From the NCBI GenBank assembly GCA_032622095.1, contig CP136061.1, positions 263,222,077 to 263,286,076 of the forward strand: a stretch of 64,000 nt of DNA, in the 5' to 3' direction. Within the stretch, counting starts at the first letter, position 1, and each line of letters opens with the position of its first letter. Position numbers and translations under genes: made by a program. Positions 23,804-36,275 of the stretch are shown here, one piece after another. Below the pieces are notes generated by a model. That model worked only from the letters and a program-made list of their open reading frames with translations, made no database searches and was not told where the DNA came from. Origin of the DNA: Siphonodentalium dalli (lineage: Eukaryota > Mollusca > Scaphopoda > Gadilida > Siphonodentaliidae).

Positions 23804-26259
23804 TTAGCTCAACTTACTTTTGTAAGTTTGAGCTATTGCCATGGTTTGGCGTCCGTCGTCCGTGTGTCCGTCAACAATTTCCTTTGGCGCGGGCTACAGG
23901 TTGTACCTTTGATCTGATCTTCATGAAATTTGTCATGAATGTTGACATTGACATGTAGATGGGAACGAGTCATTTTGGGGTCATTCGGCCAAAAAACATG
24001 GCCGCTGGCAGCCATCTTGGATTTCAAGATTCAATCCATTGGCGCGGCCTACAGGTCGTACTGTTCATCTGATCATCATGAAATTTGTCATTGATGTTAA
24101 TAATGACATGTAGATGGGAACGAGTGATTTTGGGGTCGTTTGGCCAAAAAACATGCCTGCCAGCAGCCATCTTGGATTTTACTCTTTGCATGACTAAATC
24201 CTTTGGCGCGGGCTACAGGTCGTTGTTTTGGTCGGAAGTTTATGAAATTTGTCATGGATGTTAACACTGTCATGTAGATGGGAACAAGTGATTTTGGAGG
24301 TGTTCGGCCAAAAAACATGGCCGCCAGCAGCCATCTTGGATTTTACTCTTTGCATGACTAAATCCTTTGGCGCGGGCTACAGGTTGTACCTTTGGTCTAA
24401 TCTTTATGAAATTTGTCATGAATGTTGACACTGACATGTAGATGGGAATGAATCATTGTGGGGTCATTCGGTCAAAAAACATGACCGCAGGCGGCCATCT
24501 TAGATTTCAAAATTCAATCCATTGGCGCGGGCTACATGTCGTACTGTTCGTCTGATCATAATGAAATTTGTCATGGATGTTAATATTGACATGTAGATGG
24601 GAACTAGTGATTTTGGGGTTGTTCGGCCAATAAACATGGCCGCCAGCAGCCATCTTGGATTTTACTCTTTGCATGACTAAATCCTTTGGTGCGGGCTACA
24701 GGTCGTAGGTTCGATCGGAACATCATGAAATTTGTCATGGATGTTAACAATGACATGTAGATGGGAACGAGTGATTTTGGGGTCATTCGGCCAAAAAACA
24801 TGGCTGCTGGCAGCCATCTTGGATTTCAAGATTCAATCCATTGGCGCGGGCTACAGATCGTACTGTTCGCCTGATCATCATGAAATTTGTCATTGATGTT
24901 AATAATGACATGTAGATGGGAACGAGTGATTTTGGTGTCGTTCGACCAAAAAACATGGCCGCCAGCAGCCATCTTGGATTTTACTCTTTGCATGACTAAA
25001 TCCTTTGGTCTGATCTTTATGAAATTTGTCATGAATGTTGAAATTGACATGTAGATGGGAACGAATCATTGTGGGGTCATTCGGCCAAAAAACATGGCCG
25101 CTGGCAGCCATCTTGGATTTCAAGATTCAATCCATTGGCGCGGGCTACAGGTCGTACTGTTCGTCTGATCATCATGAAATTTGTCATTGATGTTAATAAT
25201 GACATGTAGATGGGAACGAGTGATTTTGGGGTCGTTCGGCCAAAAAACATGGCTGCCAGCAGCCATCTTGGATTTTACTCTTTGCATGACTAAATCCTTT
25301 GGCGCGGGCTACAGGTCGTTGTGTTGGTCGGAAGTTTATGAAATTTGTCATGGATGTTAACACGGACATGTAGATGGGAACGAGTGATTTTGGGGTCATT
25401 CGGTCAAAAAACATGGCCGCCAGCAGCCATCTTGGATTTTACTCTTTGCATGACTAAATCCTTTGGCGCGGGCTACAGGTCGTTGTGTTGGTCGGAAGTT
25501 TATGAAATTTGTCATGAATTATAACAATGACATGTAGATGGGAATGAGTCGTTTTGGGGTCATTCGGTCAAAAAACATGGCCAAAAAACATGGCCACCAG
25601 CATTTTACTCTTTGCATGACTAAATCCTTTGGCACGGGCTACAGGTCATACCTTTAGTCTGATCTTTATTAAATTTGTCATGGATGTTAACACTGACATG
25701 TAGATGGGAAAGAGTGATTTTGGAGTCGTTCGGCCAAAAAACATGGCCGCCAGCAGCCATCTTGGATTTTACTCTTTGCATGACTAAATCCTTTGGCACG
25801 GGCTACAGGTTGTACCTTTGGTCTAATCATTATGAAATTTGTCATGAATGTTGACATTGACATGTAGATGGGAACGAATCATTGTGGGGTCATTCGGCCG
25901 AAAAACATGGCTGCCAGTGGCCATCTTGGATTTCAAAATTCAATCCATTGGCGCGGTCTACAGGTCGTACTGTTCGTCTGATCATCATGAAATTTGTAGG
26001 GCGTAGCTTTGGTCAGATCTTCATAAAATTTGTCATTGATGTTAACAATTATACGTAGATGGGAACGAGTCCTTTTGGGGTCAATTGGCCAAAAAAAATG
26101 GCCACCAGCAGCCATCTTGTATTTTACTCTTTGCATCACTAAATCCTTTGGCGCAGGTTAGACATTTCAATTAGCACCTTTCCTATTCCTCCATTTACTG
26201 TCAACCATTAAATTATTCCCCTACCTAAGTTGAGCTACAGTGTCATTGACACTTTCATT
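23804..26259 (+). mobile_element. Family P element, copy 1 (complete)
   Basis: The head TTAGCTCAACTTACTTTTGT is a hairpin with the following AAGTTTGAGCT. It is followed by a GTCC/GTGT tract and about 15 core monomers of ~155-164 bp. The tail has TAAGTTGAGCT (26226-26236, complementary to the head), the hairpin AGTGTCATTGACACT and TTTCATT. The final non-repeat segment (GACATTTCAATTAGCAC onward) is shared with the copies ending at 30358, 35227 and 62073. It ends about 30 bp before the splice acceptor of the exon at 26302. Confidence 0.85.
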
Positions 26260-26301
26260 TTTATTTTACACTGACATATTTCTGTTTCAGTTTGCTAAAT
26301 T

Positions 26302-26442
26302 ATGGAACTGAACAGACTTCCCACACAATCCGGACAGGAATTAGATAAATGGCGATCGCTTATTCGGGACAGAAATTACCCCCGTTTATATGCCGTGGAT
26401 GTAATGATGCATTCTGGGGGATATATCTGTCAGCCAACTAAG
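26302..26442 (+). CDS. Candidate first coding exon, product unrecognised
   Basis: A polypyrimidine tract and CAG (26281-26290) precede 11 non-coding bases with an in-frame stop (26296). Then comes an ATG that opens 47 codons up to a good donor (AAG|GTAAGC, 26443). The peptide starts MELNRLPTQSGQELDKW and includes RDRNYPRLYAVDVMMHSGG; I do not recognise the family. The donor is phase 0 and fits the phase-0 acceptor at 45173, so it could be exon 1 of the FYVE gene with an ~18.7-kb first intron. That link is inference. Family P elements lie about 30 bp upstream and 50 bp downstream. Confidence 0.5.
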
Positions 26443-26490
26443 GTAAGCAACTTTCAAGCATGAGGGAGAATCTTTAGAATATCACCAGTT

Positions 26491-26778
26491 TTAGCTCAAC
26501 TTACTTTGTAAGTTTGAGCTATTGTCATAGGTTGGCATCCGTCGTCCATGTGTTCGTGTGTGCATGTGTCCGTCGACAATTTCCCTTGGCCCGGGCTACA
26601 GGTCGTATCTTTGGTCTGATTTTTATGAAATTTGTCATGAATGTTGACATTGACATATGGATGGGAAACGAGTCATTTTGGAGTAATTCTGCCAAAAAAC
26701 ATGACTGCTGGTGGCCATCTTAGATTTAAAAATAAAATCCATTGCGCGGGCTACAGGCCACACTGTTTGTGTGATTAT
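26491..26778 (+). mobile_element. Family P element, copy 2 (3'-truncated)
   Basis: The full head (TTAGCTCAACTTACTTTGTA, microsatellite) and about one and a half core monomers are present. The similarity then stops at about 26778 without TAAGTTGAGCT tail or terminal hairpin. It sits about 50 bp downstream of the splice donor at 26443. Confidence 0.8.
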
Positions 26779-27428
26779 ACTTCTATATTTTGATATTGGA
26801 GTATATTGTATTTCGGCATTGTAGGCACCAGAGAGTTACTTAAAATAAATGTGTCCGAATTTCGGCCCGTTTCTTCAGACTTATCGTCCCTTTACGTTTC
26901 TCCATTTTTCTCTATTATTATTTTTTCTGCGTTCCTTATATCTCAGGAATCGCTAAATGTACAATGCTGAAATTTGCTGTGTGTGTACAACTCCTACATT
27001 TGAAAGTGGTCAAAGCATTGATAATTTTGCCTGATTATTGTCCGCGACATGGGGAGGGGTGTTCAATGTCGTAAAAAATAATTCTCTCCGATCGTGAAAA
27101 ATTTCTAAATCGGTCGAAAATTGACAGAGTTACCTCAGCCCTAAATGTTCAAAAATGACGCAAAATTCATTGTGCACACAACTCCTCCCAAACAGGTGCT
27201 CGCATTCAGGAGTTTTGAAATTTTAATAACCTGTGAACCAATGGACGAATGCATTATTGGTTTATATGTATTTTCGTACTGGACTAAACCGTACCGATAG
27301 AGTCACAATAGTCCGACACAGATTAGCACATGTGCTGATATTGGTATTATAAACAACACCCTTTGAAAAGCATGCAATCGTGTGATAATCAAAGATGGAA
27401 AGCTGAAGGGGACATGCTAGTTGCTAAA
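26779..27428. other. Unassigned sequence
   Basis: No gene is recognised. A stretch near 26940-27200 has the style of the other repeat families (AATGCTGAAATTTGCTGTGTG, ACAACTCCTACATTTG and a second ACAACTCC at about 27181), suggesting a fragment of another repeat element. No boundaries can be set. Confidence 0.3.
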
Positions 27429-27839
27429 GCCCATTCCAAACGAAGGATTTTTGTCGACTAGAATCTAATTGTATTAGATCCTTCCGGTGATGCGACTGCG
27501 GTCAATTTTGTTTCAGACGGACGCATCTTCGATGCGTCGAATCTAATACATAGGTCGATGTATTTAAAGGTGGCTTCCCGGTTACCGTCACAAAATGGTC
27601 GCGCGTAGATATAGAGGCCTATATATACCGGTATGTTATACATATATATACTAAAATATAGTATAAATTATATATATATATATGCGCGATTGCAGCGTGA
27701 ATATATGTGCACATGTATATGATGATGCATATATTACACATAGTTATATAATATACTATAATAGGCGCTACAAATAAATGCTATATCGGGCTAACAATTT
27801 CCATATATGTGTATACAATGCATATAAATACAGGTATAC

Positions 27840-28065
27840 AAGAATTATTATAAATCAGAGACTACCACCCTACCCGTTATAATAAGGAATACCGGAATAT
27901 ATTAATTATTAAAAATCATAGGCTACCACCAATATCCTGTATAATAAGGAATAGCGGTATCTATGAATTATTATAAATCATAGGCTACCATCCCTAACGC
28001 TCATAATAAGTAATACCGGTTTATATGAATTATTATAAATCTGAGGCTACCACCCCTACCCCTTA
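27840..28065 (+). repeat. ~65-bp AT-rich tandem repeat, left part
   Basis: Units contain GAATTATTATAAATC, a GGCTACCACC-like block and ATAATAAGTAATACCGG. About three and a half units are present before family P copy 3 interrupts the array. The same units resume at 30359. Confidence 0.8.
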
Positions 28066-30358
28066 TTAGCTCAACTTACTTTTGTAAGTTTGAGCTATTG
28101 CCATGGCTTGGCGTCCGTCGTCCGTGTGTGCGTGTGCGCGTGTGTCCGTCAACAATTTCCTTTGCCGCGGGCTACAGGTCGTACCTTTGGTCTGATCTTT
28201 ATGAAATTTGTCATGAATGTTGACATTGACATGTAGATGGGAACGAGTCATTTTGGGGTCATTCGTCCAAAAAACATGGCCGCTGGCAGCCATCTTGAAT
28301 TTCAAGATGCAATCCATTGGCGCGGCCTACAGGTCTTACTGTTCGTCTGATCATCATGAAATTTGTCATTGATGTTAATAATGACATGTAGATGGGAACG
28401 AGTGATTTTGGGGTCGTTTGGCCAAAAAACATGGCCGCCAGCAGCCATCTTGGATTTTACTCTGTGCATAACTAAATCCTTTGGCGCAGGCTACAGGTCG
28501 TAGCTTTGATTGGAACATTATGAAATTTGTCATGGATGTTAACAATGACATGTAGATGGGAACGAGTGATTTTGGGGTCGTTCGGCCAAAAAACATGGCC
28601 GCCAGCAGCCATCTTGGATTTTACTCTTTGCATGACTAAATCCTTTGTTGCGGGCTACAGGTCGTACCTTTGGTCTGATCTTTATGAAATTTGTCATGAA
28701 TGTTGACATTGACATGTAGATGGGAACGAGTCATTTTGGTGTCATTCGGCCAAAAAACATGGCCGCTGGCAGCCATCTTGGATTTCAAGATTCAATCCAT
28801 TGGCGCGGGCTACAGGTCGTACTGTTTGTCTGATCATCATGAAATTTGTCATGGATGTTAATATTGACATGTAGATGGGAACGAGTCATTTTGGGGTCGT
28901 TTGGCCGAAAAACATGGCCGCCAGCAGCCATCTTGGATTTTACTCTTTGCATGACTAAATCCTTTGGCGCGGGCTACGGGTTGTACCTTTGGTCTAATCT
29001 TTATGAAATTTGTCAATAATGTTGACATTGACATGTAGATGGGAACGAATCATTGTGGGGTCATTTGGCCAAAAAACATGGCCGCTGGCAGCCATCTTAG
29101 ATTTCAAAATTCAATCCATTGGCACGGGCTACAGGTCGTACTGTTCGTCTGATTGTCATGAAATTTGTCATGGATGTTAATATTGACATGTAGATGGGAA
29201 CGAGTCATTTTGGGGTCGTTCGGCCAATAAACATGGCCGCCAGCAGCCATCTTGGATTTTACTCTTTGCATGACTAAATTCTTTGGCGCGGGCTACAGGT
29301 CGTAGCTTTGATCGGAACATTATGAAATTTGTCATGGATGTTAACAATGACATGTAGATGGGAACAAGTGATTTTGGGGTCATTCGGCCGAAAAACATGG
29401 CCGCCAGCAGCCATCTTGGATTTTACTCTTTGCATGACTAAATCCTTTGGCGCGGGCTACAGGTCGTACCTTTGGTCTGATCTTTATGAAATTTGTCATG
29501 AATGTTGACATTGACATGTAGATGGGAACGAGTCATTTTGGGGTCATTCGGCCAAAACCATGGCCACTGGCAGCCATCTTGGATTTCAAGATTCAATCCA
29601 TTGGCGCGGGCTACAGGTCGTATTCTTCGTCTGATAATCATGAAATTTGTCATGGATGTTAATATTGACATGTAGATGGGAACAAGTCATTTTGGGGTTG
29701 TTCGGCCAAAAAACATGGCCGCCAGCAGCCATCTTGGATTTTACTCTTTGCATGACTAAATCCTTTGGCGCGGGCTACAGGTTGTACCTTTGGTCTAATC
29801 TTTATGAAATTTGTCAATAATGTTGACATTGACATGTAGATGGGAACGAATCATTGTGGGGTCATTCGGCCAAAAAACATGGCCGCTGGCAGCCATCTTA
29901 GATTTCAAAATTCAATCCATTGGCACGGGCTACAGGTCGTACTGTTCGTCTGATTGTCATGAAATTTGTCATGGATGTTAATATTGACATGTAGATGGGA
30001 ACGAGTCATTTTGGGGTCGTTTGGCCAATAAACATGGCCACCAGCAGCCATCTTGGATTTTACTCTTTGCATGACTAAATTCTTTGGCGCGGGCTACAGG
30101 TCGTAGCTTTGATCGGAACATTATGAAATTTGTCATGGATGTTAACAATGACATGTAGATGGGAACGAGTCATTTTGGGGTCGTTCGGCCAATAAACATG
30201 GCCGCCAGCAGCCATCTTGTATTTTACTCTTTGCACCACTAAATCCTTTGGCGCAGGTTAGACATTTCAATTAGCACGTTACCTATTCCTCCATTTACTG
30301 TCAACCATTAAATTATTCCCCTACCTAAGTTGAGCTACAGTGTCATTGACACTTTCAT
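28066..30358 (+). mobile_element. Family P element, copy 3 (complete, inserted in a tandem repeat)
   Basis: The head is TTAGCTCAACTTACTTTTGT, followed by a GTCC/GCGT tract, about 13 core monomers, the tail TAAGTTGAGCT, the terminal hairpin and TTTCAT. The left flank ...ACCCCTTAT and right flank AATAAGTAATAC together reconstruct the surrounding ~65-bp tandem unit. So the insertion left no target duplication (or at most one T). That is expected of rolling-circle transposition rather than cut-and-paste. Confidence 0.85.
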
Positions 30359-30720
30359 AATAAGTAATACAGGTATACCGGTATATAAATTATTATAAAT
30401 TATTGGCCACCACTCTGCCTCTTATAATAAGTGATACTGGAATATATTAATTATTATAAATAAGAGGTTACCAATCCTATACCCCTCATAATAAGTAATG
30501 CCGATATATATGATTTATTATAAATCAGTGGTACCACCCTACCCCTTACAATAAGTAATACCGATATTTATCAATTATTATACACCAAAAACTACCACCC
30601 CTATTCCTTACAATAAGGAATATCGGTCTATATGAATTATTATAAATCAGTTGCTACAAACCCTACCCCTTATATAACGGTATAAATGAATTATTATAAA
30701 TCATTTATACTATATCCATT
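30359..30720 (+). repeat. ~65-bp AT-rich tandem repeat, right part
   Basis: Continuation of the array at 27840-28065, with about five more units of ATAATAAGTRATACYGG, TTATTATAAATCA and a pyrimidine-rich ACCACCCCTACCCCTT block. Confidence 0.8.
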
Positions 30721-31347
30721 ATAACTTGAAGATGTGAGTCAGTGACATGCTACGTTCGTTGAGAAATCAAACTACCAAAATAATTACAATTTGCACAATG
30801 TTACCCAAGCAATGCTTATAGATTTATACCAAAGAGAGCGTGCTACAAATGACGTCATATGGGTATTTCCACAGAGAAGGGGAACCTCCTCATTATTATA
30901 TCATTATCATATCATTTGCATTCGTTTTTTTCGGCAACCGTCGACGGATTTTAGACACATCACAGATGAAGATTCGTCTGACTAGGACGGAGATTCGTCT
31001 GTGATGCGTCTGACACGGATCTAATTGTTTCAAACGTCGCATTTTTGACGCATTTAATACAATTTTTGGTCTGGTATTAGATTCGAGTTGAAAAAAAATC
31101 CGTCGTTTGGAACTGGCCTTAAGGACGCATAGGAAAAAGACGCTTGCTCGATTAACCCAGGAACGACCATATTGATGTACCATGAAATGCACATCGAACC
31201 AGCATAATCCTCTCGCTGTATTTAGACACAGGCAAACCGAGACACAATACTCAGTTCTAACCAACTTCCCAGCAGCTACCAATAACTCTCGGACACACAG
31301 GAGAAGGCTAGGAGCCATGACGAGCAGCCATGTATAGGAATGCAAGG

Positions 31348-34300
31348 TAGGGCTGGATGATATTAACGAAAATAAAAACCGCGATTTTTGGAAATTAAAA
31401 CCGCGGTTAACGATATAATCGCGTTTTTTTAGCTCAACTTACTTGTAAGTTTGAGCTATTGCCATGGTTTGGCGTCCGTCGTCCGTGTGTCCGTGTGTCC
31501 GTGTGTGCGTGTGTCCGTGTGTCCGTGTGTCCGTGTGTCCGTCAACAATTTCCTTTGGCGCGGGCTACAGGTTGTACCTTTGGTCTGATCTTCATGAAAT
31601 TTGTCATGAATGTTGACATTGACATGTAGATGGGAACGAGTCATTTTTGGGTAATTCGGCCAAAAAACATGGCCGCTGGCAGCCATCTTGGATTTCAAGA
31701 TTCAATCCATTGGCGCGGCCTACAGGTCGTACTGTTCATCTGATCATCATGAAATTTGTCATTGATGTTAATAATGACATGTAGATGGGAACGAGTGATT
31801 TTGGGGTCGTTCGGCCAAAAAACATGGCTGCCAGCAGCCATCTTGGATTTTACTCTTTGCATGACTAAATCCTTTGGCGCGGGCTACAGGTCGTTGTTTT
31901 GGTCGGAAGTTTATGAAATTTGTCATGGATGTTAACACTGTCATGTAGATGGGAACGAGTGATTTTGGAGTTGTTCGGCCAAAAAACATGGCCACCAGCA
32001 GCCATCTTGGATTTTACTCTTTGCTTGACTAAATCCTTTGGCGCGGGCTACAGGTTGTACCTTTGGTCTAATCTTTATGAAATTTGTCATGAATGTTGAC
32101 ATTGACATGTAGATGGGAACGAATCAATGTGGGGTCATTCGGCCAAAAAACATGGCCGCTGGCGGCCATCTTAGATTTCAAAATTCAATCCATTGGCGCG
32201 GGCTACAGGTCGTACTGTTCGTCTGATCATCATGAAATTTGTCATGGATGTTAATATTGACATGTAGATGGGAACGAGTCATTTTGGGGTTGTTCGGCCA
32301 ATAAACATGGCCACCAGCAGCCATCTTGGATTTTACTCTTTGCATGACTAAATCCTTTGGCGCGGGCTACAGGTCGTAGCTTCGATCGGAACATCATGAA
32401 ATTGGTCATGGATGTTAACAATGACATGTAGATGGGAACGAGTGATTTTGGGGTCGTTCGGCCAAAAAAACATGGCCGCCAGCAGCCATCTTGGATTTTA
32501 CTCTTTGCATGACTAAATCCTTTGGCCCGGGCTACAGGTCGTACCTTTGGTCTGATCTTTATGAAATTTGTCATGAATGTTGACATTGACATGTAGATGG
32601 GAACGAGTCATTTTGGGGTGTTTCTGCCAAAACACATGGCCGCTGGCAGCCATCTTGGATTTCAAGATTCAATCCATTGGCGCGGGCTACAGGTCGTACT
32701 GTTCGTCTGATCATCATGAAATTTGTCATGGTTGTTAATATTGACATGTAGATGGGAACGAGTCATTTTGGGGTTGTTCGGCCAATAAACATGGCCACCA
32801 GCAGCCATCTTGGATTTTACTCTTTGCATGACTAAATCCTTTGGCGCGGGCTACAGGTCGTAGCTTCGATCGGAACATCATGAAATTTGTCATGGATGTT
32901 AACAATGACATGTAGATGGGAACGAGTGATTTTGGGGTCGTTCGGCCGAAAAACATGGCTGCCAGCAGCCATCTTGGATTTTACTCTTTGCATGACTAAA
33001 TCCTTTGGCGCGGGCTACAGGTCGTACCTTTGGTCTGATCTTTATAAAATTTGTCATGAATGTTGACATTGACATGTAGATGGGAACGAGTCATTTTGGG
33101 GTCATTCGGCCTAAAAACATGGCCGCTGGCAGCCATCTTGGATTTCAAGATTCAATCCATTGGCGCGGGCTACAGATCGTACTGTTCGCCTGATCATCAT
33201 GAAATTTGTCATGGATGTTAATATTGACATGTAGATGGGAACGAGTCATTTTGGGGTCGTTCGGCCAATAAACATGGCCGCCAGCAGCCATCTTGGATTT
33301 TACTCTTTGCATGACTAAATCCTTTGGCGCGGGCTACAGGTCGTAGCTTTGATCGGAACATCATGAAATTTGTCATGGATGTTAACAATGACATGTAGAT
33401 GGGAACGAGTGATTTTGGAGTTGTTCGGCCGAAAAACATGGCCGCCAGCAGCCATCTTGGATTTTACTCTTTGCATGACTAAATCCTTTGGCCCGGGCTA
33501 CAGGTCGTACCTTTGGTCTGATCTTTATGAAATTTGTCATGAATGTTGAAATTGACATGTAGATGGGAACGAGTCATTTTGGGGTCATTCGGCCCAAAAA
33601 CATGGCCGCTGGCAGCCATTTTGGATTTCAAGATTCAATCCATTGGCGCGGGCTACAGGTCGTACTGTTCGCCTGATCATCATGAAATTTGTCATTGAAG
33701 TTAATAATGACATGTAGATGGGAACGAGTGATTTTGGTGTCGTTCGGCCCAAAAAACATGGCTGCCAGCAGCCATCTTGTATTTTACTCTTTGCATGACT
33801 AAATCCTTTGGCGCGGGCTACAGGTCGTACCTTTGGTCTGATCTTTATGAAATTTGTCATGAATGTTGACATTGACATGTAGATGGGAACGAGTCATTTT
33901 GGGGTCATTCGGCCTAAAACATGGCCGCTGGCAGCCATCTTGGATTTCAAGATTCAATCCATTGGCGCGGGCTACAGGTCGTACTGTTCGTCTGATCATC
34001 ATGAAATTTGTCATTGATGTTAATATTGACATGTAGATGGGAACGAGTGATTTTGGGGTCGTTCGGCCAAAAAAACATGGCTGCCAGCAGCCATCTTGGA
34101 TTTTACTCTTTGCATGACTAAATCCTTTGGCGCGGGCTACAGGTCGTTGTGTTGGTCGGAAGTTTATGAAATTTGTCATGGATGTTAACACTGACATGTA
34201 GATGGGAACGAGTGATTTTGGAGTCGTTCGGCCAAAAAACATGGCCGCCAGCAGCCATCTTGGATTTTACTCTTTGCATGACTAAATCCTTTGGCGCGGG

Positions 34301-36275
34301 CTATAGGTTGCCTTTGGTCTAATCTTTATAAAATTTGTCATGAACGTTGACATTGACATGTAGATGGGAACGAATCATTGTCGGGTCATTCGGCCAAAAA
34401 ACATGGATGCTGGCGGCCATCTTGGATTTCAAAATTCAATCCATTGGCGCGGGCTACAGGTCGTACTGTTCGTCTGATCATCATGAAATTTGTCATGAAT
34501 GATAACAATGACATGTAGATGGGATCGAGTCGTTTTGGGGTCATTTGGTCAAAAAACATGGCCGCCAGCAGCCATCTTGGATTTTACTCTTTGCATGACT
34601 AAATCCTTTGGTGCGGGCTACAGGTCGTAGCTTTGGTCAGATGGTCATGAAATTTGTCATGAATTATAACAATGACATGTAGATGGGAACGAGTCGTTTT
34701 GGGGTCATTCGGTCAAAAAACATTGCCACCAGCATTTTACTTTTTGCATGACTAAATCCTTTGGCGTGGGCTACAGGTCATACCTTTGGTCTGATCTTTA
34801 TTAAATTTGTCATGAATGTTGACATTGACATGTAGATGGGAACGAATCATTGTGGGGTCATTCGGCCAAAAAACATGGCTGCCAGCGGCCATCTTGGATT
34901 TCAAAATTCAATCCATTGGCGCTGTCTACAGGTCGTACTGTTCATCTGATCATCATGAAATTTGTATGTCGTAGCTTTGGTCAGATCTTCATAAAATTTG
35001 TCATGGATGTTAACAATTATACGTAGATGGGAACGAGTTCTTTTGGGGTCAATTGGCCCAAAAAAATGGCCACCAGCAGCCATCTTGTATTTTACTCTTT
35101 GCATCACTAAATCCTTTGGCGCATGTTAGACATTTCAATTAGCACCTTTCCTATTCCTCCATTTACTGTCAACCATTAAATTATTCCCCTACCTAAGTTG
35201 AGCTACAGTGTCATTGACACTTTCATTTAAAAACATCAGATATTAGTAACTTAAAACAGTTTCTCACTGTTCGCTAGAATCACATCATTGTCCTTTAATT
35301 TTGACAAGTTGAAGTCAATAATAACATACACAACCACTCAACCAGTTACAACCTCATGCACGATCGATATTCGGAATGTAAAGTAAATTCACCTGTTAAA
35401 TTCCGCTATTCGGACAATTTTGTTCCGGTGACTTGACAAATTCTGGTATATACCGATAATTAATAAAACCATTATCTAGTCTATGCCAAAACTAAAAGTG
35501 TTCTATAATATACTATCCTTTTCTAACTCGGTATATTCAACTATGTTGAGTAAATACATATGTTGTTCCCGATAAGAATTGCGTCGCTTGACAAATGGAA
35601 ATGTGGTTTACCGTCAAAGACAAATTTTAGCGAAGTCCAACAAATTTTAGCGAAGTCCACACACACGTAGTACATGACTTTTGGAATTCAACCAAGCAAG
35701 GACACCATGTATTTTTGGGCGGGTTTGAAGCCCTAATTCTATAATATTGGTTTCAACCAATCGCCGTGAGTGGTTTCTTCTAGACGAGAAGGGGTGGTAT
35801 CTTCGCTCATTTACTATTTTGATTGACGGTGCATGTGCATCATTGTACTGAAGGGAGAGGCGTGGCAAAACTGACATTCATATTGATCTATCACCTGATC
35901 AGTCGTCAATTCATTCGGTGAATTCTCATGTAATAAAAAGTACGCAGGGAAGTCGGAGGGTTTGTGTAATATTGTGAGCGAAAGGGGGACGTATTCTGGG
36001 TTTTCATATCCCCCTAATTTCGTTAGTCATCCTAAACGTTGTTTACTATGATTATTGAATATTGAAAAAGTCAGGACACAGGGATTTAGTTGGAATTTAA
36101 AACTTAAATAACTCGGTTTAGGCTTGAGTTAAACTATTTGTTTGTATACGCTTTGATGGTCTGGCACCTTCTAATTGCCAACGATATTACGATTATTTTA
36201 GTTTAGACGATATTACTGACGATATTGAAATATTAACCGGGTATTGACGATTAATCGGGAAACCGCCCAACACTA
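31348..36275. mobile_element. hAT-like element with 8-bp TSD, hosting family P copy 4
   Basis: Ends are TAGGGCTGGATGATATTAAC and ...CCGCCCAACACTA. They are flanked by a perfect 8-bp duplication ATGCAAGG (31340-31347 and 36276-36283), the hAT signature. TIR similarity is short (TAGGGCTGG against TAGTGTTGG), and both ends carry AACGATAT/ACGATATT-type sequence. Most of the interior is the family P insertion 31429-35227. The remaining ~1.1 kb has no recognisable transposase, so the element is non-autonomous. Confidence 0.6.
31429..35227 (+). mobile_element. Family P element, copy 4 (complete, longest regular array)
   Basis: The head is TTAGCTCAACTTACTTGTAA. It is followed by a TCCGTGTG-type 8-10-bp microsatellite (31475-31543), then about 22 core monomers, tail, terminal hairpin and TTTCATT. 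Between about 32250 and 33440 near-identical three-monomer blocks recur every 483-484 bp, a higher-order repeat. No gene is inside; the long minus-strand reading frames here are by-products of the repeat. Confidence 0.85.

Larger units (their letters stand above)
27429..31118. mobile_element. Element with TIR CCATTCCAAACGA, containing tandem array and family P copy 3
   Basis: The left end (GCCCATTCCAAACGAAGGATT, about 27429) and right end (complement of GGCCAGTTCCAAACGACGGAT, to about 31118) are inverted repeats. Both continue with AATCTAAT and GATGCGTC-rich sequence for over 100 bp. A target duplication could not be settled by eye. The interior has a TA-rich ~65-bp tandem array split by family P copy 3. 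No transposase is recognised. Confidence 0.55.

Noticed and set aside
27640-27740. TA-rich stretch as a possible replication origin or matrix attachment region
   Set aside because: Only simple AT richness is visible; no feature distinguishes it from the other AT-rich parts of the window.
30896-31345. 149-residue minus-strand open frame
   Set aside because: It crosses the terminal inverted repeat of the element ending at 31118 and shows no domain, splice or codon pattern supporting a gene.
33799-34242. 147-residue minus-strand open frame, and many similar 70-110-residue frames in the same arrays
   Set aside because: They are translations of family P monomers whose length keeps one frame open. 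Reading frames shift between copies, contain no start/stop conservation and have no known domain.
23804-35227. CRISPR-like impression of regular repeats
   Set aside because: Units are 155-164 bp with no short repeat/variable spacer pattern, in a eukaryotic intron-bearing context; these are transposon core arrays.
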